Origin: Massospora cicadina
Lineage: Eukaryota; Entomophthoromycota; Entomophthoromycetes; Entomophthorales; Entomophthoraceae
Direction: 5' to 3'
Assembly (NCBI GenBank): GCA_022478985.1
Contig: JAKSZP010004227.1
Span: 1-64,000, forward strand
DNA length: 64,000 bases
The position numbers and the translations under genes were made by a program. Below the pieces are notes generated by a model. The model had not been told where the DNA came from. It did no database searches and worked only from the letters and a program-made list of their open reading frames with translations. Shown here piece after piece: positions 54,831 through 64,000 of the stretch (position 1 is the stretch's first letter; each line of letters opens with the position of its first letter).

Positions 54831-55826
54831 TGTCAGAATTGCAGATGACTACATAATCCAACCTTTTGACTGAGTATAAGATTTAAAAATTGAGTTATAA
54901 TCGTAAAGGATTGGCAATAGTGGCTGATTGATGAGAATATTGTTAGACATCATCCTCAATGATAATAGAGGTCGCCAACTAATGAATTATTGTTGGGCAT
55001 CCTGGATAATTATTGTGGCTGCTGACAGATGAATTATTATTGAGCATCATCCCCAATGATATTTGAGTCTGCTGACAGATGATTATTTCGTCAGGCATAA
55101 TCCCCAACAGAATCAAGTAATAAACTAATATTGGAATATACCCAATAGTTGAATTATAGGGAATAGTTCAGAGTAGAACAGATTGGAGTTGTTGGAAACT
55201 ACCAAAACATTTGAACGCTGGAGGAGAGTAGAATCGTCATTGGCCAAAACAAAAAAGGTTTCATGTACCTAATACCACTTGTTTGGTCCGCCAAACACCT
55301 GAGGATTAAGCTGCCTAAGAGACCTAAGGAAACAGTACCTGACAGATTTGGTGCCTAACATTGAGGGTCAAACCAGTATAGGAGCACAAATAATTATCAG
55401 CGAACAGCTGAAATTTATGTGCCGATTCCAACTATATAAACCCAAAATTATTCCCTAATAAAAGCAGATTGAAATTTATATTAATCAAGTTGTTTAAAAA
55501 TTGGTTTTTTTGCATTACTCTTAAGGGAAGAGTGCAAGGATCTGATAGTTTAGGTTGGTTATATTAAAAACTCCGGTAGGCTCTGCGAGAAGGGAATAGG
55601 GAAAGTGTTCCCTATCAGTACAAGAACATCTTCAAGATGAAGCACCTGTCTAGCGTTGGACGATAAACTCAAAGTGGCTTTTGGGGATTCAATTCTAATG
55701 ATAGTCTTCATACTATTATTGACCCAGTTAATTAATATCACATACATAATCAACGCAAGGATTCACAAATCTGTGCAGTTGAAATCCAGGGCTAAAAGCG
55801 AGCCAACTAAGCCCAAGATTTTAACA
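54831..55826 (+). repeat. Element H 5' LTR
   Basis: 996 bp, from TGTCAGAATTGCAG to GATTTTAACA. It holds TATA-like CTATATAAACCC (about 55432) and AATAAA (about 55456). About four copies of a 50-bp tandem repeat (about 54940-55125) lie inside. Confidence 0.92.
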
Positions 55827-55827
55827 T

Positions 55828-55845
55828 TGGTGCTCACTACAGGGG
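55828..55845 (+). other. Element H: tRNA primer-binding site
   Basis: TGGTGCTCACTACAGGGG begins one base after the LTR. Identical to those in B and D. Confidence 0.85.
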
Positions 55846-55879
55846 GTAGTTGAGTTGTCAAAAGCTAATTTAAATAACG

Positions 55880-57140
55880 ATGTCTTATAAGGAAAAGCTT
55901 TAAAAGCTCTGGGCAGAACTACATCCATTAATGAAAATGTGCTCAGTTTGGCATCTCAAGCCAATGTTAGTACATTAGAGGAGCATATGATCAAGGTGGA
56001 GGAGGTGTCAAACAATTAGGAATAGTTAATAACGACCTATGCGGGAAAGTTGCCTCTTTAAAGCAGAAAGAGGGCGAACTCACTAAAGAAATTTTATTTC
56101 AGAAAACTGAATGGGATGCGGATCAAGAATGCATCCAGTGGTTTCATGAGGAGATGGCGAAAATGGACAAGCGTATGGAGGAATTGGAGAAGCACCAATG
56201 TGATTGTGAACAAATTGAGGCGAATGATGTCAAAGCAAACGCATGTGAAACACCAATTGATAAGACCTCTCCGCCCCAAAATATGCATAAATCATTCAAT
56301 GGTGTGTCAGAAATGAATCCTGAAGTCACTCCTGTGGCTTCTTGAGTAGCTGGGTTTGGATTTTCCTTGATTGGAGCAACTGAGGAATTTTGAAATCTGC
56401 AAAATTCCTAATCTTTCATTGAGATAATGCCCCGGCATTTTTCCACCTAGTTGAGATGGCCATGTTTGGCTATGCAGACTGACAAAAAGCAGTGACCGCA
56501 ATGAACTGCCTTAGCACAGACTGCCAAAATCTGGTTCTTCCTCACCTCAATGGGGACAATTGGTCGTATGCAGAAGCCAAAGCCACCATTATGTTGGAGT
56601 TTGGAAGCCCTATTAGGATGGCTAATCATAAACAAAAGTTCTTGGGTATCCAATTCCTCAAAGATGAGACTTTGGCTAGTTTCAGAGATCGTTTTTACCA
56701 AGAAGCTCAGATTTTGGGAGGAGCAAATGTGTTAAGTGACTTTGACACAAGCATAGCCATGCAGTCAGCACTTTGGCCCTACCAACAATTGCATCAGCTT
56801 ATGGTGGTGGCACTAGTGACTCAAACAACAACCTCTCAGATGGTGATATCTGAAGATGCTCAGAGCCACGTTTGATGCTCCCAATTGCATTTTTAAGGTA
56901 ATTCAAATGTAGGCTCATAAATATTGTCAAATTCACCAATCCATCTAAAGAATTTGAGGGTCAAGTTGTGCTGGGAAGTAAACCAAAGTTCAAAAATGAG
57001 CGGACAAATTGACAAACTGCTGTTTCCAATGTGGGAAGTCAGTCCATGTAATTGCACAGTGTCAGGAAAGAAAGAAGAAGGATCAGATTTATCTCGTTTA
57101 AACTCAAGAAACTGAATCAGATTCAGGAAAAGGACCAGCA
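55880..57140 (+). pseudogene. Element H: gag, coiled coil, capsid and knuckle
   Basis: An ATG at 55880 gives only a short frame. Other frames read INENVLSLASQANVSTLEEH and MDKRMEELEKHQCDCEQIEA, a coiled-coil region. The 127-codon frame 56492-56875 is capsid: WSYAEAKATIMLEFGSPIRM, LKDETLASFRDRFYQEAQIL. A zinc knuckle, CFQCGKSVHVIAQC (about 57021-57062), fits C-x2-C-x4-H-x4-C. Frames are broken in several places. Confidence 0.7.
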
Positions 57141-57580
57141 GTCTAGAACATAGACGTTCTAGTACTGCTGATAAACCTGTCCCTCCTAACATAATGAAAG
57201 AGGAAATTGATATCTCTGATCTATTCATGGATGACAATTTGCCGGATCTGCTCCATCAGGGAATCAACTTGGATGTTAACGCTATAACTTATGAAAAAGT
57301 GAAGGGGATTGATCCCAAAATTGTTAGTGAGGTCACTTGGCCCTACTTATGACAGCTAGCAGAGAAAGTTATATCTATCAAGAGCCCTGAATACTTAGTC
57401 AAAACGAAGTTTGATGAGGCTAATGTTTCTTTACCTATCAGCGCGATCAAGGAGTCATTCTCCAGTTTATCTGCTCAAAATGTCCACACACTTAGTTCAA
57501 CAAATAAGGCCACCATTCATTCAGTAAATACTTTATTTTAGTACTCGGAGTGTACCTATATTGATATTCTAGTCAATAGG
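57141..57580 (+). other. Element H: gag-protease linker
   Basis: Acidic reading in broken frames (EEIDISDLFMDDNLPDLLHQ, about 57202-57260), comparable to the linkers of B and C. No domain seen. Confidence 0.4.
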
Positions 57581-57960
57581 ATAAGAGTCTGAGCCATAAT
57601 TGATAATGGAGCGCCAATCAACATCGTTTCCACCAAATTAGTGAAATTTATGAAAATCTCACCATATTTGGACTCCAAAAAGAGTATGGAATTTCTAGAT
57701 CAGACGTTACTATCTCATGTGGAGCCTACAGTGTACTACCACTTTGGTTTGGATCACTGATGGTGTCAGCCCCCACCATAGTACTGGCCAATCCAAACTA
57801 TGATATAATTATCAGGACAGAGTTCTTGAGGAAGTATGGGGTGAAATGTGATTTTGAAAACACCCAGATGATATTGGGGCAGACGTTGCCTTTGGTTACC
57901 ATTGGAAAAGAGAAACTCCGCTGACAAAGAAGAATAATTTTGTCAATTTAATTTATAGTG
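57581..57960 (+). pseudogene. Element H: aspartic protease
   Basis: The frame reads IIDNGAPINIVSTKLVKFMK (about 57598-57655). GVSYSVLPLW-like pieces follow, then NYDIIIRTEFLRKYGVKCDF (about 57798-57860). The active site is D-N-G where D-S-G is expected, a single G-to-A step. The rest of the fold is recognisable. Confidence 0.7.
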
Positions 57961-57989
57961 ATGCTATTATATCCATTCACTATAAACTA

Positions 57990-58336
57990 GTCGTATGGAA
58001 ACCAAAACCAATGCCAACAGAAATTATGATGAATTGGGGAAAACCTATAAAGACAAATGCAGTGAAAAGTATTCTTCTGGGGCTCAAATCATAATTAACA
58101 CTGGATTAACGGTGGAACTTCCAGAACAGCTATATGGAGAAATCGTCAATCCCTGGGAAAAATCAAGAATTGAACCCTGGGTTGCACTAGGGATCTTAAT
58201 ACCAGGTCACGAAGAGATATAGTACTAGTAGCCAATCTGGGAGAGAAGCTGATGAAGCTTGAAAAAATCAGACCGTTGCATTTCTGCACTTGCTCCTGAT
58301 GATGGAACTATACACTTATGAATTTTTATCGTTTTC
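57990..58336 (+). pseudogene. Element H: dUTPase-like module
   Basis: The 75-codon frame 57995-58222 reads SSGAQIIINTGLTVELPEQL, YGEIVNPWEKSRIEPWVALG and ILIPGHEEI. A shifted frame follows with VLVANLGEKLMKLEKIRPLH. TGLTVELP-x-x-LYGEIV and the later strands align with the dUTPase core (TGLxVxIPxGxYGxIxxR). Catalytic Asp/Tyr of motif 3 are not kept. This is the clearest single-frame copy. Confidence 0.62.
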
Positions 58337-58351
58337 TAAAATGGGATTGCC

Positions 58352-58483
58352 TAAGGGTAGTTAGCCGAGTGGGTAAAACTGCTTCCACCCCTAGTGCAGG
58401 TTTTGAGTTCGAAACCTGTACTGGCTAGAAAACATTCTCGGTGTGGTATATTTGTCCCAAGGTTGACCCACCTCAAATAATTT
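58352..58483 (+). mobile_element. tRNA-derived SINE in H (132 bp)
   Basis: An A box TTAGCCGAGTGGG (58361-58373) and a B box GAGTTCGAAACC (58405-58416) form a tRNA-like head of Leu/Ser type. The acceptor ends do not pair, so it is not a working tRNA. The tail is CCCAAGGTTGACCCACCTCA (58456-58475) then AATAATTT. A perfect 15-bp duplication, TAAAATGGGATTGCC, flanks it (58337-58351, 58484-58498). It is shorter than the SINE in C. Confidence 0.85.
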
Positions 58484-58499
58484 TAAAATGGGATTGCCA

Positions 58500-59300
58500 G
58501 TGGGAGCTACCAAAAGTGCCAACATATTAGTGGATCACAAGAATCTAGCCAATCTGATTATGAATCAGCAGGAGGATGTACTCCAATTATTTGAAAAATA
58601 TTGGAAGATTTACTCATAATGATCATGACTTAGGATGTGCAAAAAATGTACTCACAAAGTTGATACTGGGGAATATCTGCCAATTAAGAATGAGACCTGT
58701 TTGTAGGTCAAGAGCAGCGAAAGCTGAGGTCAGTGATGAAATAAGCAAGCTAATGGAACATGGGTTACTCATTCTATCATCGAGCTCATGGGCAATTCTG
58801 ATCATGTTGGTAAAAAAGAAGGATGGATCAAAACAAGTATTGATTGACTATTTCTGATTAAATAAGATCACCAAAAAAAACTCATATCCGCTCCCTGAAT
58901 TTATGATGTGCTTGATTGCCTGGTGGAGGCAAAATACTTTTTGGCTATAGACCTGATTTTGGGCTATTAAAAATTGATTTGCCAAAAGAAGATCAGGAAA
59001 AATTTACAATAATTACCTCACAAGGACTATACCAGCTGACCAGAGTGCCCCAAGGATTACACAATGTGCCAGCAACCTTTCAGCGTGCTATGGATTCAAT
59101 ACTTAGTGACCTGAAGCTATCCTGTGTGCTATTATACTTAGACAATATAAACGTCTTCAGTTGGACCTTCACCATTCATTTGGAGCATCTGGAGGAATTT
59201 TTTTAAGTGGTTGACAGCAGCAAATCTAAAAAATAAAGTGAGAAAATGCCACTTTTTCAAAAAAAGAACTCAAATACTTAGGGTTTTTACAAACTCTAAC
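58500..59300 (+). pseudogene. Element H: reverse transcriptase
   Basis: QEDVLQLFEKYWKIYS lies near 58570-58620. The frame 58576-58857 has NDHDLGCAKNV and WAILIMLVKKKDGSKQVLID. 58916-59206 has LTRVPQGLHNVPATFQRAMD and the loop VLLYLDNINVFSWTF. GYWQ is GY-TAA-K. The YLDD motif has its second Asp changed to Asn, as in A. It is inactive. Confidence 0.78.
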
Positions 59301-59980
59301 AGATTATAACCTTAACCTATGATTATAGAAGCTATTGAGCAGATGTCAATCCCAAAAAGTGTTTGGGATATTCAAGTCTTTTTGGGATTAGTTGAATACT
59401 ACCGCTGATTTATCAAAGACTTCGCTGGAATTTCCAAACCTTTATTTCACCTACTCAAGGATCCAAAAAGGGATTTGTGTGAAACGAAGGGGCCCAAAAG
59501 TTTTTTTGATAAGCTCTGAAAACATCTCATGATCAGCCCAGTGTTGAAATATCCAAATTTTAGTCAGGAATTCATAATCCAAGCAGATGCCTTATTAACA
59601 GCAATTGGAGCCATTCTAATTTAATTAGATGACAATGGGGATGAACATCCACTAGCATACGTGATCTGAACACTGTTGCCAGTGGAAAGAAACTATACTG
59701 TGATGGAGTGAGAATGTCTGGCGGTCATTCATGCCTGTAAACAATTTTGAGTCTACATACATGGAACGCACTTTAAAGTCTAACTGACCGCTTGTCCATG
59801 CGCTGGATCCATAACTTGAAGGAACCAGAAGGCCAGTTGGCCCAATGGGCTTTAAAGCTGCAATCCTACAATTTCAAAGTTGTCCACCGGGCTGGAGAGG
59901 TACAACAGAATGCCAATGGATTGTCTCAATTGCCAGTTGTTCATGTGATCTAACATCAGGATGATGAACTGTTTCAATGG
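59301..59980 (+). pseudogene. Element H: RT thumb and RNase H
   Basis: VFLGLVEYYR-like thumb pieces lie near 59380-59410. RNase H reads FSQEFIIQADALLTAIGAIL (about 59560-59620; expected TDAS is ADAL), then HPLAYVI. NYTVME, a stop, then ECLAVIHACKQF and VYIHGTHFKV follow. The linker GQLAQWALKLQSYNFKVVHR leads to integrase. Confidence 0.72.
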
Positions 59981-61161
59981 ATGATCAAAGGAGATATTGG
60001 GGATGAACCCCAAGAAATTAGGAATGCATTACAAAAACCATGGAAAAAACCAAATTTAAGGACAATCAATTATACAAAATGATTGAAGGGAGATGAGTTT
60101 TGTTTTTTTAAATCATCGGAACAAGTAGAAATCATTTGAGCTGCTCATAAGGTTGTCAGCCATGGTGGCCTAAGGAAAACAGTGGATCATATACGCTAGG
60201 TTTATTACTGGGAATTGATCAACTATGATGTCACAGATTACTTAGCCTGTTGTGTGGAATGTCAACTGCACAAACTGCACAAGAACATCTTAGGATACTG
60301 GCTAGTACGCCATGGGTTCACGTGACACATGGTGTCCATAGACATTATGGGACCCTTAAATATTAGTACAAGAGGAGTGAAGTATATAATTGTCACAGTA
60401 GATCATATAACCTGATGGGCGAGATAAAAGCCCTCAGCAAAGTAGACACATTAAGTATGGCGAAATTCATACTTGATCAAGTAATCTAATGGCACGGTTG
60501 CCCTCAAGTTATTCTCAGTGACAACAGAACCAACTTTACTTCACATGTAATTCCCAGGCTAAATAAATTAATGGTAATCTGCAGTGTTGTATCTGTTTCC
60601 TATCATCCAGAACCAAATGGAATGTTGGAAAGAGTGAATGCAACTCTAGCCTCAACCTTACAAAAATTGGTTGTGGGGAAAACTTCCGCTTGGGGAGCTT
60701 ATCTGAGTTCAGTCACTTTCTCTTATAATATCATTTACCATTTGCTGACTGAGAAAACACTGTTCAAACTGTTATATGGGCAGAAAGCCACATTACCGAT
60801 GATATTGTATTCAGCAGTAGAGCCATCTTTGGGAATGAGTGCCAAACATTATCTATCCCAACTGGCTGATATCCTAATTGAATTACAATCTTGGGCATTC
60901 GAGACAACAATGAGAAAAAGAATCAATGCAAAGAAAACAGATGACCAGAATTGACTTACGTTGAAAGAATACCATGTGAGCAATAGGGTCACCTATTGCG
61001 ATACCCATAGGTTTGGGAGAAAAAATAAGTTGGACGCCCTTTGGATGGGACCATTCAAAAATATTGCCAAGTCAGCAAATGATGCCTATATAATCAAGAA
61101 TATTGAGGATGTTTGCATAGTCAATAGAGTCCATGCAAAATACTTAAAGTGTTGGACTTAA
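59981..61161 (+). pseudogene. Element H: integrase with GPF tail
   Basis: The zinc finger reads AHKVVSHGGLRKT and CCVECQLHK. The core has SIDIMGPLN (about 60334), VILSDNRTNFTSH (about 60510-60550), and Glu in PEPNGMLERVNATLASTLQK (about 60607-60668). The frame 60571-60954 is open (127 codons). The tail KLDALWMGPFKNIAKSANDA (about 61030-61090) ends VNRVHAKYLKCW. All three catalytic residues are present, but the core is frameshifted. Confidence 0.8.
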
Positions 61162-61754
61162 AAGGAAAAAATAACAAATAATAATAGGTAAATATATATA
61201 TATAAACAAAAAGACAAAAAAGATAAAAAAGGTGCATAAAAATATAAAAAAGTAAAGATTATTAAAAACAATTTAATTTGACAGTAATGCATCTAGTGAT
61301 ATTCCCACCTACCAAGCGTGGAGTAAGGAATAGTAGTGGGCACAAGTCCTGAGCTTTGGCAGGATCAGGAAGGGCTGAAATAGATCTGCCGGAATAGTCC
61401 CTATCAAAGAAATGTTGAGACCCGTCCTGGGGTTTGTACAGTTGGCAAAGTGCCAACAAGGCCCGTCATGGGGTTTTTACAAGTGGACCAGTTGATCTTT
61501 CGCTTTTAAAAGCAATGATGGGACTGGAATGACATGATGTCACAGGAACCACGCTCAAGAAGAGGCGGCAACAGGTAGCAACCAAGGATACAAAGTCATC
61601 AAATTGAGCAGAACATATGGGCGTTGAGTGTGAACAGACCTACACTACACTGAGGACCTAGAGATATGACAAACCAAATATGAGCTCCAGCTGAGGCGGC
61701 TTCCATTCCTGAGGGTTCTATCTTCCATTAGATATCTGGTAAAGAAGGGGGATG
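61162..61754 (+). other. Element H: A-rich 3' untranslated region and polypurine tract
   Basis: An A/AT-rich run with a TATATATATATATA stretch (61162-61275) follows the integrase, as in C. No gene is seen up to 61754. AAAGAAGGGGGATG (61741-61754) is the polypurine tract. Confidence 0.7.
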
Positions 61755-62803
61755 TGTCAGAATTGCAGGTGTCCATATAATCCAACCTTTTTAATGAGTA
61801 TAATATTTGACAATTAAGTTATAATTGTATAGGATCAGCAATAGTGGCTGATTGATGAAAATATTGTCAGGTGTCATCCCTGATGATATGAGAGATCGCT
61901 GACTAATGATATTATTGTCAGGCATCATCCCAGATAATATTTGGGGCTGCTGACAGATGAATTATTGTCAGGCATCATCCCTGATGATATTTGGGGCTGC
62001 TGACAGATGAATTATTGTCAGGCATCATCCCCAATGATGTTTGAGGCCACCAACAGATGATAATTTCATTTGGCATCATCCTGACAAAATCAAGTAATAA
62101 ATTAATATTGGAATAACACCCAATAGTCAAATATAGGAAATCGTTCAGAGTAGAACAGATTGAAGTTACACGAAACTACCAAAACGTTCAAATGCCAGAG
62201 GAAGGGTAGAATCATCATTGGCTAAAACAATTGGTTTCATGTACCTAATACCAATTGTTTGGTCCTCCAAACACCTGAGGATTACGCTGCCTAAGAAACC
62301 TAAGGCAATGGTACCCAACGAGATTTGATGCCTAACACTGAGGGTCAAACCAGTACAGGAGCACAAATGATTCTCAGAGGACAGCTGAAAATTTATGTGA
62401 CAATTACAACTATAAAAACCCAAAATTATTCCCTAATAAAAGCAGATTAAAATTGATATTAATTAAGTTGTTTAAACATTGGCTGTTTTAACATTGCTCT
62501 TCAGATGAGTGCAAGGATCAGATATTTTAGGTTGGTTATATCAAAATCTCCGCTTGGCTCTGCGAGAAGGGAATAGGGAAAGTGTTCCCTATCAGTACAA
62601 GAACATCTTCAAGATGAAGCACCTGTCTAGCGTTGGACAATACTCTCAACAAGGCTTTTGGGGATTCAACTCTAATCATAGTCTTCATACTATTACTGAT
62701 CCAGTTAATTAATATCACATACATAATCAACGCAAGGATTCACAAATCTGTGCAGTTGAAATCCGGGTCCAGAAGCAAGCCTTCAAAGCCCAATATTTTA
62801 ACA
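61755..62803 (+). repeat. Element H 3' LTR
   Basis: 1049 bp, the partner of 54831-55826, from TGTCAGAATTGCAG to TATTTTAACA. It is 53 bp longer, mostly from one extra unit of the internal tandem repeat. Confidence 0.92.
61870..62085 (+). repeat. 50-bp tandem repeat in H 3' LTR
   Basis: GGCATCATCC recurs at 61921, 61971 and 62021 with a period of exactly 50 bp. Weaker units sit at 61870 and near 62072. Each unit contains the dyad ATCATCCCTGATGAT and the block GCTGCTGACAGATGA. The 5' LTR has about four units. Confidence 0.85.
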
Positions 62804-64000
62804 AGACCCTTGCCCAATTTGCCTTTTCTTGCGAGTTCACCAAAAGCAAGGATTATAGTTTGGAGAATGCTTTAAGCCGCAACCCTGCTTTAGCTCCTAA
62901 TCCAAAGGAGGTAGAAGTTCATAATACACAGGTAATAATTCTGCCAAATAAAATTATGTCTCAACTTCGTCTTCCTTGGCCCACAGGCTAGCACTTGCAC
63001 CTCTGGAAAATGCGGAGGAATATAGTATGTTTAAAAAGGAAGTCCTTTCTCAGCTACTATTAGCTGAATATGCTATGGTACTTGCAAAGAGTGTTTTAAA
63101 TCCAAAGGATCTATCCGGGGGCTATCACTTGAAGGAAGATGGTGTGGTTTCAGGGGTGCTATGGGTTCCTGCTGGACCACTGCACCTGTAAATCATCTGG
63201 TACCATCATTTTGGACTCACGTTGGTCATCCTGGTAAAGCAAGGAATTTGGAGTTAATACAACGCACATACAATTTGAAAAGGGTTTGCCTGCTCAGGTG
63301 GTGCGGTATTGTAAAGAATGCCTGATCCACAAATAGATGAAACCCAATCAGCAACCTTTAATGGGGTTGTTGATACTGGTCCAAAATGCTGAAGGGCCCT
63401 GGATTTCCCTATCATTGGATTTCATTGTGGAGTTATCTGCCTCTGATGGTTATGATGCCATCATAATGGTGGTGGATTGTTTTATGAAGTTCGCCCACTT
63501 TATTCAGCAGAACAACAATAACCGCAGCTGAGATGGCTAGGCTCTTCTTCACTCATGTGTTTGCGCTCCAAAGGGTTCCCCAAGAAATAATCAGTGACTG
63601 GGGACCACAGTTTACCTCCATCTTTTGGGAAGAGTTGTGTAAGACTCTTCAGATTCGCCTCTGTCATTCAACTTCCTATTACCCCCAATCAGATGGGCAG
63701 TATTAATGAGTGAACCAGTGTTTGGAACAGTTTCTGCGGTTTTACACCGCCGCGGATCATTCAGATTGGGTTTCTCACATCCCTATGGCCCAAATTAGTT
63801 ACAATAACAATTTGCATTCTTCAGTCAGTTGTTCCCCTTTTTCGCCAACCATGGCTTTAACCCCTCCTTTAACATGGAGCCCAGCTGTGGATCTAAGATT
63901 GAAGCGGTGGTGGACTTTGCCAATAATATCAAGAAAGTTCACCAGGGAGTTTCCACAAGTTTGGAGGCGCCAATGCAAGTTTATAAGGAGATTACTGATG
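62804..64000 (+). pseudogene. Element J: linker and integrase, running off the window
   Basis: FAFSCEFTKSKDYSLENALS and RNPAL close the RNase H linker. DGVVSGVLWVPAGPLHL marks the zinc-finger domain. The core reads WISLSLDFIVELSASDGYDA (about 63398), then IMVVVDCFMKFAHFI. LFFTHVFALQRVPQEIISDW and GPQFTSIFWEELCKTLQIRL (about 63540-63660) follow. YYPQSDGQ then two lost residues and VNQCLEQFLRF mark the Glu region, where the expected TERVNQ is broken, so the catalytic Glu is lost. The reading continues to the window end. Confidence 0.78.

Larger units (their letters stand above)
54831..62803 (+). mobile_element. Element H: complete Ty3/gypsy retrotransposon (7973 bp)
   Basis: LTRs at 54831-55826 and 61755-62803 are flanked by perfect AGACC duplications (54826-54830, 62804-62808). 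Inside: primer site, gag with knuckle, protease, dUTPase-like module with a SINE nearby, RT, RNase H, integrase, polypurine tract. Gag resembles C's. Removing the SINE leaves 7.83 kb. It interrupts J between RNase H and integrase. Confidence 0.93.
51476..64000 (+). mobile_element. Element J: Ty3/gypsy retrotransposon of another group, split by H
   Basis: Protease, RT and RNase H (53100-54830) and, after element H, the linker and integrase (62804-64000) form one polyprotein. The end runs off the window and the 5' LTR was not found, so the start given is nominal; the internal part is clear only from about 53100. Its RT, RNase H and integrase resemble the Tf/Tse-like fungal group rather than the A-H elements. 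It has no dUTPase-like module. Confidence 0.7.

Noticed and set aside
58352..58425. Functional tRNA gene
   Set aside because: A and B boxes are good, but acceptor ends do not pair and a LINE-type tail and 15-bp duplications follow. It is a SINE.
1..64000. CRISPR arrays, bacterial operons, host protein-coding genes, rRNA
   Set aside because: None seen. The only regular repeats are the LTR tandem units, and all recognised proteins are retroelement proteins.

Overview
This window looks like pure repeat space from a large, transposon-bloated eukaryotic nuclear genome. I recognise no host gene. Every protein I can identify is a retroelement protein: Ty3/gypsy Gag, aspartic protease, reverse transcriptase (RT), RNase H and integrase, plus the ORF1/ORF2 proteins of a LINE. 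Most are broken by stops and frameshifts. The element types suggest a fungus, but that is inference and I cannot name the lineage.

Layout, written as nested insertions (letters are my own labels). Element E (plus strand; 20641-21924 and 49169-about 50350; its 5' part lies off the left edge) is the oldest layer seen. Inside E sits G (minus; 1-20640, left end off the window). G is interrupted by A (minus, 351-6480) in its RNase H region and by F (plus, 10440-19923) in its gag. F's 5' LTR is split by a 3.0 kb LINE-like insert (11094-14088). Also inside E is D (plus, 21925-49168). D's 5' LTR is split by B (22555-38310, target duplication TGCAC). B's integrase tail is split by C (28499-37714, target duplication CTTAC). 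C carries a 0.9 kb stand-alone LTR-like unit X (29802-30693, duplication AGATG) and a tRNA-derived SINE (33469-33760). D's 3' LTR is split by a 5.27 kb LINE, K (43801-49068, 21-bp duplication). To the right lie a second X copy (51476-52327, duplication GTTGA) and a different Ty3/gypsy element, J (to the window end). J is interrupted by H (54831-62803, duplication AGACC), which itself contains a SINE (58352-58483).

With the nested insertions subtracted, A, B, D and F come out at about 6.1-6.5 kb and C and H at about 7.8-8.0 kb. This supports the boundaries. The order in the non-J elements is LTR, tRNA primer site, gag, protease, a dUTPase-like module, RT, RNase H, integrase with a GPF-type tail, polypurine tract, LTR. 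Six of them share one primer-binding site, TGGTGCTCACTACAGGGG or a close variant. C uses a different one.

The most interesting points are: a dUTPase-like fold between protease and RT in seven elements; two about 20-bp insertions with the same sequence and start, each flanked by 13-14 bp duplications; SINEs whose 3' ends match the LINE 3' end; unit X, an LTR-like insertion whose two copies keep a shared peptide with several silent differences; and recurrent G-to-A type damage at catalytic residues, suggestive of a RIP-like mutator.
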